From Archaeoglobus_B sp964471215 (GTDB taxonomy: Archaea > Halobacteriota > Archaeoglobi > Archaeoglobales > Archaeoglobaceae): a stretch of DNA of 53,098 bases. The notes beneath the pieces were generated by a model, which saw only the letters and a list, made by a program, of their open reading frames with translations, had not been told where the DNA came from and ran no database searches. The stretch covers positions 1 to 53,098 of the forward strand of contig CAYYFC010000003.1 of the NCBI GenBank assembly GCA_964471215.1, in the 5' to 3' direction. Of the stretch, positions 8,142 through 17,419 are shown one piece after another. Numbering within the stretch: the stretch's first letter is position 1; each line of letters begins with the position of its first letter. The translations under genes and the position numbers were made by a program.

Positions 8142-8504
8142 TTAATAAGTTTGATCTGCTCAATCTTATAGCTTTCGATAGATGCCGTTATAGAGTTCAT
8201 AGGGATATACTGGAATTAAGTTTTTTAAATTTCGATGTAATTGAAGACATAAATTTGATTGTAAATGTATGTTTTAAGGTAAGATGAGAGAAGTCAGGGA
8301 TTCCCATGAAAAAGGAGAAAGTCTAATGATATACTCCCCAATAAAAAGAGATAATGTTATCAAATCCTAACATAATTAATTACTTACACGTTGTCTAAAC
8401 TCCATGCCAATGAAATCAGCGATAGCCGCAAAACATCTGAATTTACGGGTCATCTGCATCCGTACGGGTTTCAAGATTTTTTAAAGATCTATGGAATCCA
8501 CGCG
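8142..8504. other. Non-coding gap between the two fumarase genes
   Basis: 363 nt, A+T-rich. I find no convincing gene, RNA or repeat. The longest notable item is a 27-codon minus-strand frame near 8380-8462 that I do not recognise. It may hold a separate promoter for the beta subunit (TTTTTTAAATTT around 8220-8231 reads as a weak TATA box on either strand) or be decayed mobile DNA. Confidence 0.4.
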
Positions 8505-9326
8505 TTAATCTAGGACGATCGAAGCTTTTCTATTCGCCCAGCACTGGATGTTAACAGCAATTGGAAGAGATGCCGTGTGACAGTATCCGATTTCAATGAG
8601 AACTGCAAGTGCTGTGAACTTTCCTCCCAGACCCATAGGTCCTATCCCCAGCCTGTTTATACAATTCAGTATCTCGATCTCGAAATCGTTCATATCGGTC
8701 ACATCTCTCAGAAGGGCTTTCTTCGCTAGCCTTGCGCATCCGTCAAAAGATGGGCCTATTCCAACTCCAACGAACACAGGAGGACAGGGCTTTCCCATGG
8801 CATTCCTCACAGCCTCAACAACAACCCTTTTTACCTTATTTACTTCAGATGGAGAAAGCATCTTCAAAACAGAACAGTTCTCGCTTCCAGCTCCCTTGGG
8901 AATCACGGATATCTTCAGCTTATCCCCCTCAACTATATCCACATTTATCTCAGGCATGTGAATTCCTACGTTGTTTCCCGTGTTTTCCCTTGTTAAAGGG
9001 TGAACTACGTTCGGCCTCAACGGAACCTCCTCGGTAGCCCTTATAACCCCCTGTACTATTGCATCTTTCAGATTGAAATCCAGAAACAATTCCCTGCCGA
9101 TTTCAACAAAGAATATTGGAAGACCAGTATCCTGGCAGATCGGTACTCCCATCCTTTTAGCGTACTCGATGTTTTCAAGTATAGCCTTCAAGTTCATCCT
9201 TGCTATCTCATTCTCCTCCTCCTCATATGCCTTTTTCAAAGCCCTTAAAACGTCCTCGCTCAATTCAGTTTCAGCTTTTCTGAGAAGTTCGACAACGGAG
9301 TCCACAACTCTTTTATACGTTATCAT
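8505..9326 (-). CDS. Fumarate hydratase class I, alpha subunit
   Basis: Catalytic/iron-sulfur half of class I fumarase. The three cysteines expected to hold the [4Fe-4S] cluster are visible in PICQDTG, GSENCSVL and LNCINRLG, the last followed by IGPMGLGG. At 273 residues it is of family size and complete, from a Met to a C-terminus in SIVLD. It reads away from the CDF gene, and the short spacer (9327-9378) holds A+T-rich TATA-like sequence for both directions. Together with isocitrate dehydrogenase (10560-11795) it places TCA-cycle enzymes close together. Confidence 0.9.
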   Translation of the reverse strand: MITYKRVVDSVVELLRKAETELSEDVLRALKKAYEEEENEIARMNLKAILENIEYAKRMGVPICQDTGLPIFFVEIGRELFLDFNLKDAIVQGVIRATEEVPLRPNVVHPLTRENTGNNVGIHMPEINVDIVEGDKLKISVIPKGAGSENCSVLKMLSPSEVNKVKRVVVEAVRNAMGKPCPPVFVGVGIGPSFDGCARLAKKALLRDVTDMNDFEIEILNCINRLGIGPMGLGGKFTALAVLIEIGYCHTASLPIAVNIQCWANRKASIVLD

Positions 9327-9378
9327 GTAAGAAAATTCAACAGATTTACATAAATATTTTATAAGATAGAATTAAGCG

Positions 9379-10536
9379 ATGGATGAGGAGATAAGAGCTG
9401 GAAAGATTTCGATAGTGGCAAACGTTTTCCTGACAGTTTCTAAGGCATTTGTAGGAATTATGGTAAATTCTACAGCTCTCATAGCCGATGCATTGCATTC
9501 TTTAATAGATATAATAGGTTCTGCTTTCGTCTGGATAGGATTGAAGATATCTAAAAAGCCTCCAGACGAACTCCATCCATATGGTCACTTTAAGGCCGAG
9601 AGTCTTGCAGAACTTGGCGTTGGATTGATAATAATCCTGACATCTCTCCTGATAATATACGAGGCTATAGATGAGCTTCTGATGAGATCCGTTCCCAGAT
9701 TTGAGTTTTATGCTGTGGGCGTTGCGGCTGCGTCGGCGCTAATAAACGAGTTCCTAGCAAGGTATAAGATAAGGGTAGGGATGAAAACTGGTTCCTCCTC
9801 GCTTATAGCCGAGGGTAAGCACTCAAGGACAGATGTACTATCGAGCATAGCTGTTGTAATAGGATTTTTGCTAATATATATCGGATACTGGTGGGCCGAT
9901 GCGGCTGTGGCCATGATAATATCTGCCCTCATACTCCAGATAGGGTTCGGAATACTAAAAAACGCCGTGGATATACTGATGGACAGGGTTGACGAGGAGC
10001 TGAACCTTCTAATAAAGAAGTGGATAAGCGATATAGACGGTGTGAAGTCTGTCGACTTCATAGCTGTAAGGGGTACTAAGAAGGCGAAAATAGTTGAGGT
10101 ACACGTAAAGGTTGACAGTTCTCTTAGCTTTGATGAAGTAAACAGATTGATAAAGAAAATAGAGAGTATTAAGGACAGAATGGTAGAAGTAGTCCATGTC
10201 ATACCCGTTATAAGATTCTACAGGAGGATAAAGCTCATAGCCATACCCGTTGATAAGAACGGGAATTATATCGGAGATTTCAATGCAGAATTCTTCAAAT
10301 TAATAGACATTGAAAAGGGAGAGGAGAGAGTTATCGAGAACGTCCACAGGGGTGTTAAGAGGAGAAAGGGTTATCTTATCGCAGATCTTCTAAGCAAAAA
10401 CGGAGTAGATTTGGTAGTGGTTAGGAGAATAGGAGAGGGTGCGAAGAATCATCTTAAGAATAAGGGCATAGATTTCAGGATAGCGAACGGGAATATAGAT
10501 GAAGTCATAGGAAAAATAAGATCATCAAGTTTTTAA
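9379..10536 (+). CDS. Cation diffusion facilitator fused to a NifX-like domain
   Basis: 385 residues. Residues 1-200 form a CDF metal transporter with about six membrane segments and the paired metal-site motifs DALHSLID and KHSRTD. Residues 200-275 form the usual cytoplasmic metal-sensing domain. The rest, from about 280, is an extra domain resembling the dinitrogenase iron-molybdenum-cofactor (NifX/NifB-C) family: KLIAIPVDKNG, then ADLLSKNGVDLVVVRRIGEGA and a final strand. CDF proteins usually stop near 300 residues. The domain may bind a metal cluster or regulate export; that is inference. Divergent from fumarase alpha. Confidence 0.8.
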   Translation: MDEEIRAGKISIVANVFLTVSKAFVGIMVNSTALIADALHSLIDIIGSAFVWIGLKISKKPPDELHPYGHFKAESLAELGVGLIIILTSLLIIYEAIDELLMRSVPRFEFYAVGVAAASALINEFLARYKIRVGMKTGSSSLIAEGKHSRTDVLSSIAVVIGFLLIYIGYWWADAAVAMIISALILQIGFGILKNAVDILMDRVDEELNLLIKKWISDIDGVKSVDFIAVRGTKKAKIVEVHVKVDSSLSFDEVNRLIKKIESIKDRMVEVVHVIPVIRFYRRIKLIAIPVDKNGNYIGDFNAEFFKLIDIEKGEERVIENVHRGVKRRKGYLIADLLSKNGVDLVVVRRIGEGAKNHLKNKGIDFRIANGNIDEVIGKIRSSSF

Positions 10537-10559
10537 AGCAGTTGCTGGAATTAAAGAAC

Positions 10560-11795
10560 ATGTATCAGAAGATAAGGCCACCGGAAGAGGGTGAAAAGAT
10601 AAGGTATGAGGATGGAAGGCTTATAGTTCCTGATAATCCGATAATACCTTATATAATCGGTGATGGGATAGGAAGAGATGTTGTTCCCGCAGCTTTAATG
10701 GTTTTGAATGCCGCAGCTGAAAGGATAAAAAAGGAGATAGTATGGTTTAAGATATACGCTGGAGAGGAGGCATACAAGATCTACGGGACGCATCTGCCCG
10801 AAGACACGCTTAAGGCAATAAGGGAGTTCAGGGTTGCATTGAAGGGGCCGCTGACAACACCAGTCGGAAAGGGTTACAGGAGCTTAAACGTAACAATAAG
10901 ACAGAAACTTGATCTCTACGCTTGTGTGAGACCGGTTTATTACCTAAAGGGTGTTCCCAGCCCAATAAAGGAGCCTGAAAATGTAAATCTGGTGATATTC
11001 AGGGAGAATACCGAGGATGTCTATGTTGGTATAGAGTGGAAGATGGGAAGCAATGAAGCATTGAAGGTAATGGAATTCCTTAAGAGGGAGTTCGGAATAA
11101 ATGTTAGGGCTGATTCTGGAATAGGTCTAAAGCCGATAAGCGAGTTCGCAACGAAAAGACTCGTGAGGATGGCGATAAGGTATGCAATAGAAAACAATCG
11201 AAAAAGCGTTACACTTGTTCACAAGGGAAACATCATGAAGTACACGGAAGGTGCCTTCAGGGATTGGGGATACGAGGTTGCTCTGGAAGAATTCAGGGAT
11301 TATGTAATTACGGAGGAAGAGGTCATGAAGGAGTATGGCGGAGAGGTTCCTGAGGGTAAAATAGTTATCAAGGACAGAATAGCCGACAACATGTTTCAGC
11401 AACTTCTGACGAGGACATCCGAATATGATGTAATAGCGACTACAAACTTAAATGGCGATTATCTAAGCGATATGGCAGCCGGTCTTGTCGGCGGGCTTGG
11501 AGTTGCACCCGGATCGAACATAGGTGACGGAATGGGTGTTTTTGAACCCGTACACGGTTCAGCACCAAAGTATGCTGGATTGAACAAGGTAAACCCAACA
11601 GCTGAAATACTCAGCGGTGCTCTCATGTTTGAATATCTTGGGTGGAAGAAGGCAAGCGAGATGATAAAAAAGGCTGTTGAGATGACAATTCAGCAGAAAA
11701 TCGTAACTTATGATCTTCACAGACATATAGGCGGGAAACTTGTGGGTACAAGAGAATTTGCAGAAGCAGTAGTTGAAAATCTTGAATCGGTATGA
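10560..11795 (+). CDS. icd: Isocitrate dehydrogenase (NADP-type)
   Basis: Oxidatively decarboxylates isocitrate to 2-oxoglutarate. Substrate-binding SLNVTIRQ with its downstream Arg, the IFRENTEDVYVGIEW segment, and NLNGDYLSDMAAG ... GSAPKYAG near the coenzyme site are all present. The ATG at 10560 (MYQKIRPPEEGEK) matches the archaeal N-terminus better than a TTG at 10542, giving 411 residues. The stop overlaps the next gene's ATG (ATGA), so translation is probably coupled. Confidence 0.92.
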   Translation: MYQKIRPPEEGEKIRYEDGRLIVPDNPIIPYIIGDGIGRDVVPAALMVLNAAAERIKKEIVWFKIYAGEEAYKIYGTHLPEDTLKAIREFRVALKGPLTTPVGKGYRSLNVTIRQKLDLYACVRPVYYLKGVPSPIKEPENVNLVIFRENTEDVYVGIEWKMGSNEALKVMEFLKREFGINVRADSGIGLKPISEFATKRLVRMAIRYAIENNRKSVTLVHKGNIMKYTEGAFRDWGYEVALEEFRDYVITEEEVMKEYGGEVPEGKIVIKDRIADNMFQQLLTRTSEYDVIATTNLNGDYLSDMAAGLVGGLGVAPGSNIGDGMGVFEPVHGSAPKYAGLNKVNPTAEILSGALMFEYLGWKKASEMIKKAVEMTIQQKIVTYDLHRHIGGKLVGTREFAEAVVENLESV

Positions 11796-12889
11796 TGATC
11801 GATGAGATATTAGAAAAACACTGTGCAGATTTCTTCATACAGCATAGCGATATAAACCTTTACTATGCCACGAGATTCAAGGCATTAAACTGCGTCTTTT
11901 ACATAGTTGGAAGAAAAGGAGATTTCCTGATAGTCCCGGACATGGAGAAGAACAGGGCTTTAAGGGAGAGCAGAGTAAAAAATGTAATATCGTTAGGTGA
12001 TCTCGGGTATCATGAGAGGAGAAAGAGTGTTAAGGATTCAAGGAAGGCAATAGCCGAAGTACTTGCGGATTTTTTGAGGAATAAGGGTGCTAAAAAGATA
12101 GTAGTTCCGACAGATTTTCCTGCATTCCTTACGGTTAGATTCATTGAAGAGTTCAGGGTTGAGGTGATAGAGAATCCCTTTTTGAAGATTAGGGCTGTGA
12201 AGAGTCCTGAAGAGGTGGAGATGATAAGGGATGTGAGCACGGCTGTAATAGATGCGTTTAATTTTTCATTAGATATTATAAAAAAAGGTGAAAAGAATTG
12301 CGATTACATAAGGGATGAGATCGAGAAATTCCTGTTCCTTAAGGGTTATCTCGCCGAAAACACAATAGTTTCGTCAGGAGAAGTTTCATCTGATCCCCAT
12401 TCATCCGGTGGAACTGTTGAGGATCACGTACTCATAGACATATTTCCTAAAAGCAGAAAACACAGTTATTATTCGGATTTTACAAGAACTGTGATCGTAA
12501 GGAAGAACATGGAAATTGAGGAAATGCTGGAAGCTGTCATAGAAGCACAGGAAAGTGCAATTTCCATTATAAGGGATGGAGTTACAGCCAGAGATGTTCA
12601 CTATAAGGTATGCGACGTTCTCGAGAGTTACGGCTACAAGACTATAAGACAGAAGGCTGATGAGGGGTTCATACACTCTACAGGGCACGGAATAGGTCTT
12701 GAGTTGCACGAAGAGCCAAGAATATTTGATAACGATGAAGTTCTTAGGTCAGGAATGGTTTTTACAGTTGAACCGGGATTGTATTACAGGAAGGTTGGAG
12801 GTGTAAGGGTTGAAGATGTCGTTGTCGTGAAAAGAGACGGATGTGAAGTTCTGACAAGGTATCCAAAAAGGATATATCTTAAAGTATGA
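11792..12889 (+). CDS. M24 metallopeptidase (Xaa-Pro dipeptidase/aminopeptidase P type)
   Basis: 365 residues with a creatinase-like N-terminal domain and a pita-bread catalytic domain. The metal ligands can be traced: DIFPKSRKHSYYSDFTR (two Asp), STGHGIGLELHE (His), a Glu in VEPGLYY and the last Glu in VRVEDVVVV. It should remove N-terminal residues next to proline in the cytoplasm. It overlaps icd by 4 nt and is followed closely by top6A, but these pairings look like operon packing rather than a pathway. Confidence 0.87.
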   Translation: MMIDEILEKHCADFFIQHSDINLYYATRFKALNCVFYIVGRKGDFLIVPDMEKNRALRESRVKNVISLGDLGYHERRKSVKDSRKAIAEVLADFLRNKGAKKIVVPTDFPAFLTVRFIEEFRVEVIENPFLKIRAVKSPEEVEMIRDVSTAVIDAFNFSLDIIKKGEKNCDYIRDEIEKFLFLKGYLAENTIVSSGEVSSDPHSSGGTVEDHVLIDIFPKSRKHSYYSDFTRTVIVRKNMEIEEMLEAVIEAQESAISIIRDGVTARDVHYKVCDVLESYGYKTIRQKADEGFIHSTGHGIGLELHEEPRIFDNDEVLRSGMVFTVEPGLYYRKVGGVRVEDVVVVKRDGCEVLTRYPKRIYLKV

Positions 12890-12898
12890 ACTCTCTTC

Positions 12899-13975
12899 AT
12901 GGCATCCGATCCACTTAAATCACTTCTGAGCATAGTTGAAGATATTTACGAACAGATAAGCAGAGGGGAAATACCTGAGCTCAAGCTCACCAAAAGAACG
13001 AAGCAGAATATAGAATTTGACAGGGAATCCGAAGTTTGGGTATACGGGGATAAAAAATCGATAAGATCTGCAAGATCAATTAAGAGTGCTCATCAGCTCC
13101 TAAAAATGATCTACGTCATCGGATTTTTGAAGGAACAGATGACATCAAATAAATCCTCAACACTCAGGGAGCTATACTACATTTCTGAAAACTGGGGAAT
13201 CGCAAAGTTTAAGGAGCAGCTGGAGAGTGACAGGCTCATAGAGGATCTAGAAATACTTACAGGTCTTCAGAGAGAGAGTTTCAATATAAGGCCAGAGGAG
13301 GACGGTGCAACTGTATTCGGGGACATAAAGATAAGGGAAAAAACTAGAAGGGGTTACAGGGTTATCCACTGCCAGGATGACGTGGGAGAGGGTGGTTATC
13401 AGATACCGACAAACGTTGACAACATCGAGTTTTTGGAGTGCAACGCTAAGCTCGTGATAGCGATAGAAACGGGTGGTATGAGGGACAGACTTGTCGAAAA
13501 CGGATTTGATGAGAAGTTCGATGCCATAATAGTTCATTTAAAGGGTCAGCCTGCGAGGAGTACTAGGAGACTGCTAAGAAGGCTTAACACAGAGCTTAAG
13601 CTCCCAGTTGCAGTATTCACCGACGGAGATCCATGGAGTTACAGGATCTACGCATCTGTAGCGTACGGATCGATAAAATCTGCCCATCTCTCGGAATACC
13701 TTGCCACACCATCCGCTGTATTTGTTGGAATAAGACCTTCGGATATAATCAAATACGATCTTCCTGCTGACAGGTTAACGGATGAGGACATAAAAGCGCT
13801 GAACTCAATCCTTTCAGATCCGAGATTTGCCAGCGAATTCTGGATAAAAGAGATAAAACTTCAGCTGGAAATCGGAAAGAAATCTGAACAGCAGGCTTTG
13901 GCAAAATACGGTCTAGATTTCGTTACAGATGAATATCTACCGGAAAGGCTTTCAGAGCTCGGTATTTTGAAATAG
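12899..13975 (+). CDS. top6A: DNA topoisomerase VI subunit A (Spo11-like)
   Basis: Cleaves both DNA strands through a tyrosine. The winged-helix/5Y-CAP domain contains STLRELYYISENW with the catalytic Tyr at 93/94, and the Toprim domain carries IAIETGG and FTDGDPWSY metal ligands. The 358-residue length is normal. The B subunit (GHKL ATPase), which commonly adjoins A in other archaea, is not in this window; neighbours are a peptidase and a DUF996 gene. Confidence 0.93.
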   Translation: MASDPLKSLLSIVEDIYEQISRGEIPELKLTKRTKQNIEFDRESEVWVYGDKKSIRSARSIKSAHQLLKMIYVIGFLKEQMTSNKSSTLRELYYISENWGIAKFKEQLESDRLIEDLEILTGLQRESFNIRPEEDGATVFGDIKIREKTRRGYRVIHCQDDVGEGGYQIPTNVDNIEFLECNAKLVIAIETGGMRDRLVENGFDEKFDAIIVHLKGQPARSTRRLLRRLNTELKLPVAVFTDGDPWSYRIYASVAYGSIKSAHLSEYLATPSAVFVGIRPSDIIKYDLPADRLTDEDIKALNSILSDPRFASEFWIKEIKLQLEIGKKSEQQALAKYGLDFVTDEYLPERLSELGILK

Positions 13976-13978
13976 AAT

Positions 13979-14653
13979 TTAAAAAGTCAGAGTCCTTATC
14001 TCCTCTATACTGAAGAAGGCTACTATGGAAAGAACATATGCAACTACGCTTATGACACCTGCTATCATAAGCGTTATGAAGGCAGGACCCAAGAGATTTG
14101 ATAGAACGAATATGTTAGGTTTTGTCATTTTCTGCAGCAACGGTGCAACCTTCATTATGTTGCTGAAGAGCCATGCAAGAGATGCGACTGAAATTAGAAA
14201 AGACGCTATTTGACAGTAAGCGGAATACTTAAACGTACCTATGGCGAGTTTGTTCCCCGCTCTTAAATGAGACATCACATGCAGGATCCAAGAAACAAAT
14301 CCTATCGCTATAACTGCTAGTGTAATCAATGCGATTATTGAGACAAGATGGATTATCTGCTCAGGCATTATGTCAACGCGCCCGTAACGTGAAACCTCAG
14401 AGATATGCGGAGACATGGAAATTAAAACGGCAATGATTATTCCAGCTATCAGAAAGGGTGAAACTATCATCAGAATCCCGTTTCTGATCATAACCTTGCC
14501 GTAGAGCTTCCTTCCAAGCAAAATCCATGCTATTTCTGCGAGAACTATTCCTGCAAGTGTTATGATACCACCGAATTTTGTTATAGATGCCATTGCACCT
14601 ATTAAAACAAGTATGTACCCTATTCCACTGAGATACTTTGCCCTTTCAGCCAT
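13979..14653 (-). CDS. DUF996-type membrane protein
   Basis: A 224-residue protein of about six hydrophobic segments, with glycine-rich N-terminal helix (YLSGIGYILVLIGAMAS) and several small-residue helices typical of the archaeal DUF996 family. No catalytic motif. Function unknown; location surely the membrane. Convergent with top6A with only 3 nt between stops, and divergent from the Nif3 gene. Confidence 0.7.
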   Translation of the reverse strand: MAERAKYLSGIGYILVLIGAMASITKFGGIITLAGIVLAEIAWILLGRKLYGKVMIRNGILMIVSPFLIAGIIIAVLISMSPHISEVSRYGRVDIMPEQIIHLVSIIALITLAVIAIGFVSWILHVMSHLRAGNKLAIGTFKYSAYCQIASFLISVASLAWLFSNIMKVAPLLQKMTKPNIFVLSNLLGPAFITLMIAGVISVVAYVLSIVAFFSIEEIRTLTF

Positions 14654-14738
14654 GTTATTAATCTAAAAACATGATATATTATTTTTTTATCTCAATATCT
14701 TTTTTAAAATTAAAAAGTACGTATGAGGATTTTAAGGT

Positions 14739-15491
14739 ATGAGACTCGAAGAGATAGTTGAATTCCTAGACGAGTTTTTAAAGATAGGAGAGTGGAGGGA
14801 TAAATCCGTAAACGGGCTACAGGTGGAGGGAAAAAAGGAGGTTGAAAAGATAGCATTTGCCGTGGATGCATGCATGGAGGTTTTCAGAAGGGCAAAGGAG
14901 TCCGAAGCCGATTTGATAGTAGTCCATCACGGCCTGATATGGAACGGTTTGAGCTCAATAAGGGGGCTTATGTACAGGAGAATAGAATTTCTGATAAGGA
15001 ACGGTATATCGCTTTATGCAGCCCATATACCGCTTGACGCTCATAGGAGTATAGGTAACAATGTTCAGATTCTAAGAATCCTTGATCTGGAACCGGAAGA
15101 GGAATTCGGGGAGTATCAGGGTAAAAATATAGGATACATCGGGAGCTTTAAGGATAAAAGGGATTTGGATGACGTGATAAAATCGCTTAAAGAGAAGCTG
15201 AATCCCGATCTGAAGGTTTTGAGATTTGGTGGCAATGAGGTAAAGAGGATTGGTGCGGTTTCTGGAAGAGGGGGTTTTGCAATTGAGGAGGCAATAGAAA
15301 AAGATCTTGATCTCTTCATAACTGGAGAGGTCGAGCACGAGATATATCACATTGCGAGGGAAGGGGAAATAAACGTCGTGTTTGGAGGTCACTATGCCAC
15401 CGAGACCCTGGGTATTAAGGCACTGATGAGGGTTGTATCGGAGGAGTTTGAAATAAAAACGGAGTTCATAGATGTACCCACAGGTCTGTAG
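14739..15491 (+). CDS. Nif3-like dinuclear metal centre protein
   Basis: 250 residues. N-terminal VNGLQVEG, the metal-binding histidines in VVHHGLIWNG and AAHIPLDAH, and the C-terminal FGGHYATE with TGEVEHE match the Nif3/YbgI family (related to GTP cyclohydrolase I type 2). Members bind two metals; physiological substrates are not settled. It is divergent from the DUF996 gene with a short promoter spacer. Confidence 0.85.
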   Translation: MRLEEIVEFLDEFLKIGEWRDKSVNGLQVEGKKEVEKIAFAVDACMEVFRRAKESEADLIVVHHGLIWNGLSSIRGLMYRRIEFLIRNGISLYAAHIPLDAHRSIGNNVQILRILDLEPEEEFGEYQGKNIGYIGSFKDKRDLDDVIKSLKEKLNPDLKVLRFGGNEVKRIGAVSGRGGFAIEEAIEKDLDLFITGEVEHEIYHIAREGEINVVFGGHYATETLGIKALMRVVSEEFEIKTEFIDVPTGL

Positions 15492-15687
15492 AATTAAGAA
15501 CTGTAGAGTTCAGATGAACAGACCTTCAGGGGGAATGTTACAGATCGCACACATTGGGAATTGCGCAGGAGATCTGCATAACCGCAATCGCTATTGCTTG
15601 AGTGCATATGATTTAGGCAGGAAATTAGATTTTTCAGCTGAAAGGCCATTCATAAAAGCTTAAATATTCGAATTTAAATTTTTCTTT

Positions 15688-16995
15688 ATGGCTTTGGAGG
15701 CATTAAAGGATGTAATCAGGAAGATTACAAGATCATCATCCATAGATAAATCATTCGTTGAGGAGATAGTTAGAGATATTCAAAGGGCCCTGATAAAGGC
15801 AGATGTGAATATAAGACATGTCAAGGAGATAAGCGATGCGATAAAGAAGAGGGCAATGAGCGAAGAAGTTCTGCACGGCTTAAGTCCAAGGGAGCATATA
15901 ATCAAGATAGTGTATGAGGAGCTGCTCAGGGGTATAGGAGAGGGCCTGGAGATACCCCTCAAGAAATCAAAGATTATGCTCGTGGGGTTACAGGGAAGTG
16001 GTAAGACCACTACTGCCGTAAAGATAGCGAAGTACTATAGAGACAGGGGATTGAAAACTGCAGTAGTGTGCGCAGATTCATTCAGACCTGCTGCATACGA
16101 ACAGCTCAAACAGCTTGCTGATCAGTATTCAATACCTTTTTACGGTGAAAAGGATGAAAAAGACTCCATAAAAATAGTCAGGAATGCTTTGAAAAAACTA
16201 AGGGATTTCGACATGATTATAGTAGACACGGCTGGCAGGCATGCACTTGAAAAGGAACTGATAGATGAAATGGTGAGAATTGCGGATGTTCTTAATCCAG
16301 ATTACAAATTACTCGTTTTGGATGCTGCAATAGGTCAGCTTGCTTCAAAACAGGCCAAGGCATTTCATGAGGCTATAGGTATAGATGGAATCATAATAAC
16401 AAAGTTCGACGGAACTGCCAAGGGTGGGGGCGCTCTGTCAGCTGCTAGGGAAATAGGAATACCCATAGCGTTTATAGGCAGCGGCGAGAAGATAGAGGAT
16501 TTCGAAAGGTTTGATCCTGCCGGATTCGTTTCGAGGATTTTGGGAATGGGTGACATAAGGGCACTGCTCGAAAAGGTGGAGAGGATAGCTAGGGAGGAGG
16601 AACTAAGCCCAGAGAAGTTCCTGAAGGGGACGTTCACACTTAAGGATGTGTACAAGCAGATAGAGGCTATGCAGAAAATGGGACCGATAAAGAAGATCTT
16701 CGAACTCTTACCATTCGGTTTTGGTCTCAGGGTTGATGAAAACGTCATGGAGATTACGGAGGAGAGGATGAAGAAGTTCAAGGTTATAATGGATTCCATG
16801 ACTGAAGAAGAACTTCTGAATCCAAAGATAATAGATTCATCAAGAATAAGGAGAATTGCTATAGGAAGCGGTACGACACCACAGGACGTAAAGGAACTTC
16901 TAAGATACTACAAAACAATTAAGAACGTCATGAAGAAAGTGAGAAAACTTGAAAAGGGAAAGTTACCCTTCAAATTCCCGAAGTTCGGATTATGA
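15688..16995 (+). CDS. srp54: Signal recognition particle GTPase SRP54 (Ffh)
   Basis: Targets ribosomes to the membrane by binding signal peptides and SRP RNA. The N domain (1-90), G domain (P-loop GLQGSGKTT at 100-108, IIVDTAGR, ITKFDGTAKGG) and methionine-containing M domain (from about 300, with RIRRIAIGSGTTPQDV for RNA binding) are all present in 435 residues. The SRP RNA itself was not found in this window. A TATA-like AATTTAAATT lies just upstream of the ATG. Confidence 0.95.
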   Translation: MALEALKDVIRKITRSSSIDKSFVEEIVRDIQRALIKADVNIRHVKEISDAIKKRAMSEEVLHGLSPREHIIKIVYEELLRGIGEGLEIPLKKSKIMLVGLQGSGKTTTAVKIAKYYRDRGLKTAVVCADSFRPAAYEQLKQLADQYSIPFYGEKDEKDSIKIVRNALKKLRDFDMIIVDTAGRHALEKELIDEMVRIADVLNPDYKLLVLDAAIGQLASKQAKAFHEAIGIDGIIITKFDGTAKGGGALSAAREIGIPIAFIGSGEKIEDFERFDPAGFVSRILGMGDIRALLEKVERIAREEELSPEKFLKGTFTLKDVYKQIEAMQKMGPIKKIFELLPFGFGLRVDENVMEITEERMKKFKVIMDSMTEEELLNPKIIDSSRIRRIAIGSGTTPQDVKELLRYYKTIKNVMKKVRKLEKGKLPFKFPKFGL

Positions 16996-17315
16996 TTCAC
17001 AGAGGTCGAATTAATCTGATCTCATTTTCTCTTTCTGTTACTAAGGAAGCTTTAGAGGAGAGGAATTATTGGAGGAGGGGATATGTACGTGTCATCAACT
17101 TTTAAAAAATTAATTGACTTCTATTGTAGAGTTTTGATCTGACAAACCTGATGACTCAAACAGACACCGTGAGGTAGTTGAGTGGGGAGTTCCATGGGGA
17201 ACACTCGCCCTTTACAGTAGATGGAAAAGTTTGGCATTACTTTGAAATAAAAATCTAGAGAGTATTATAAAATAAAAATTCTTAACACTATTTAGATTAG
17301 CCTAATTGCCAACTC

Positions 17316-17345
17316 TCAGAACTACTGCTTAAGGCAGGGAGGAGG
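17316..17345 (+). repeat. Solo right-end-like repeat (GGCAGGGAGGAGG)
   Basis: ACTGCTTAAGGCAGGGAGGAGG: a small TGC/GCA stem followed by GGGAGGAGGTCA, a layout typical of the right ends of some IS200/IS605-type elements. The core GCAGGGAGGAG recurs at 51779-51789. It differs from the right end of the intact TnpB element in this window, so it would mark a different, vanished element. Confidence 0.35.
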
Positions 17346-17390
17346 TCAGATAGCTTCAATTGATTCAGGTTAAATCATCGTTTAATAACG

Positions 17391-17399
17391 TATTTATAC
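17391..17399 (+). promoter_or_regulatory. TATA box for the phenylacetate-CoA-ligase-like gene
   Basis: TATTTATAC centred 25 nt before the ATG at 17420; this supports a leaderless start at 17420 rather than the longer frame beginning at 17360. Confidence 0.55.
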
Positions 17400-17419
17400 A
17401 TTGCTATGTATTATCAAGC

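Larger units (their letters stand above)
16996..17419. other. Gene-free region with a possible IS right-end remnant
   Basis: 424 nt between srp54 and the ligase gene, A+T-rich and without a convincing ORF. The part from about 17150 to 17225 reads in short frames (SGEFHG, SPFTVDG) that recall the poorly conserved C-terminal tail of some archaeal TnpB proteins; that is weak. A CTGATGA at about 17147 resembles a C box, but no matching C/D layout follows. The segment 17316-17345 is listed separately. The last 30 nt hold the TATA box of the downstream gene. Confidence 0.35.

Noticed and set aside
15472..15663. 63-codon plus-strand ORF between Nif3 and srp54 with an IAHIGNCAG segment.
   Set aside because: It recalls the start of some glycosyltransferases but the resemblance ends there, it overlaps the Nif3 stop, and no ribosome-binding site or domain supports it.
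17130..17200. CTGATGA near 17147 as a C/D guide RNA.
   Set aside because: No properly spaced D box pair or terminal stem.
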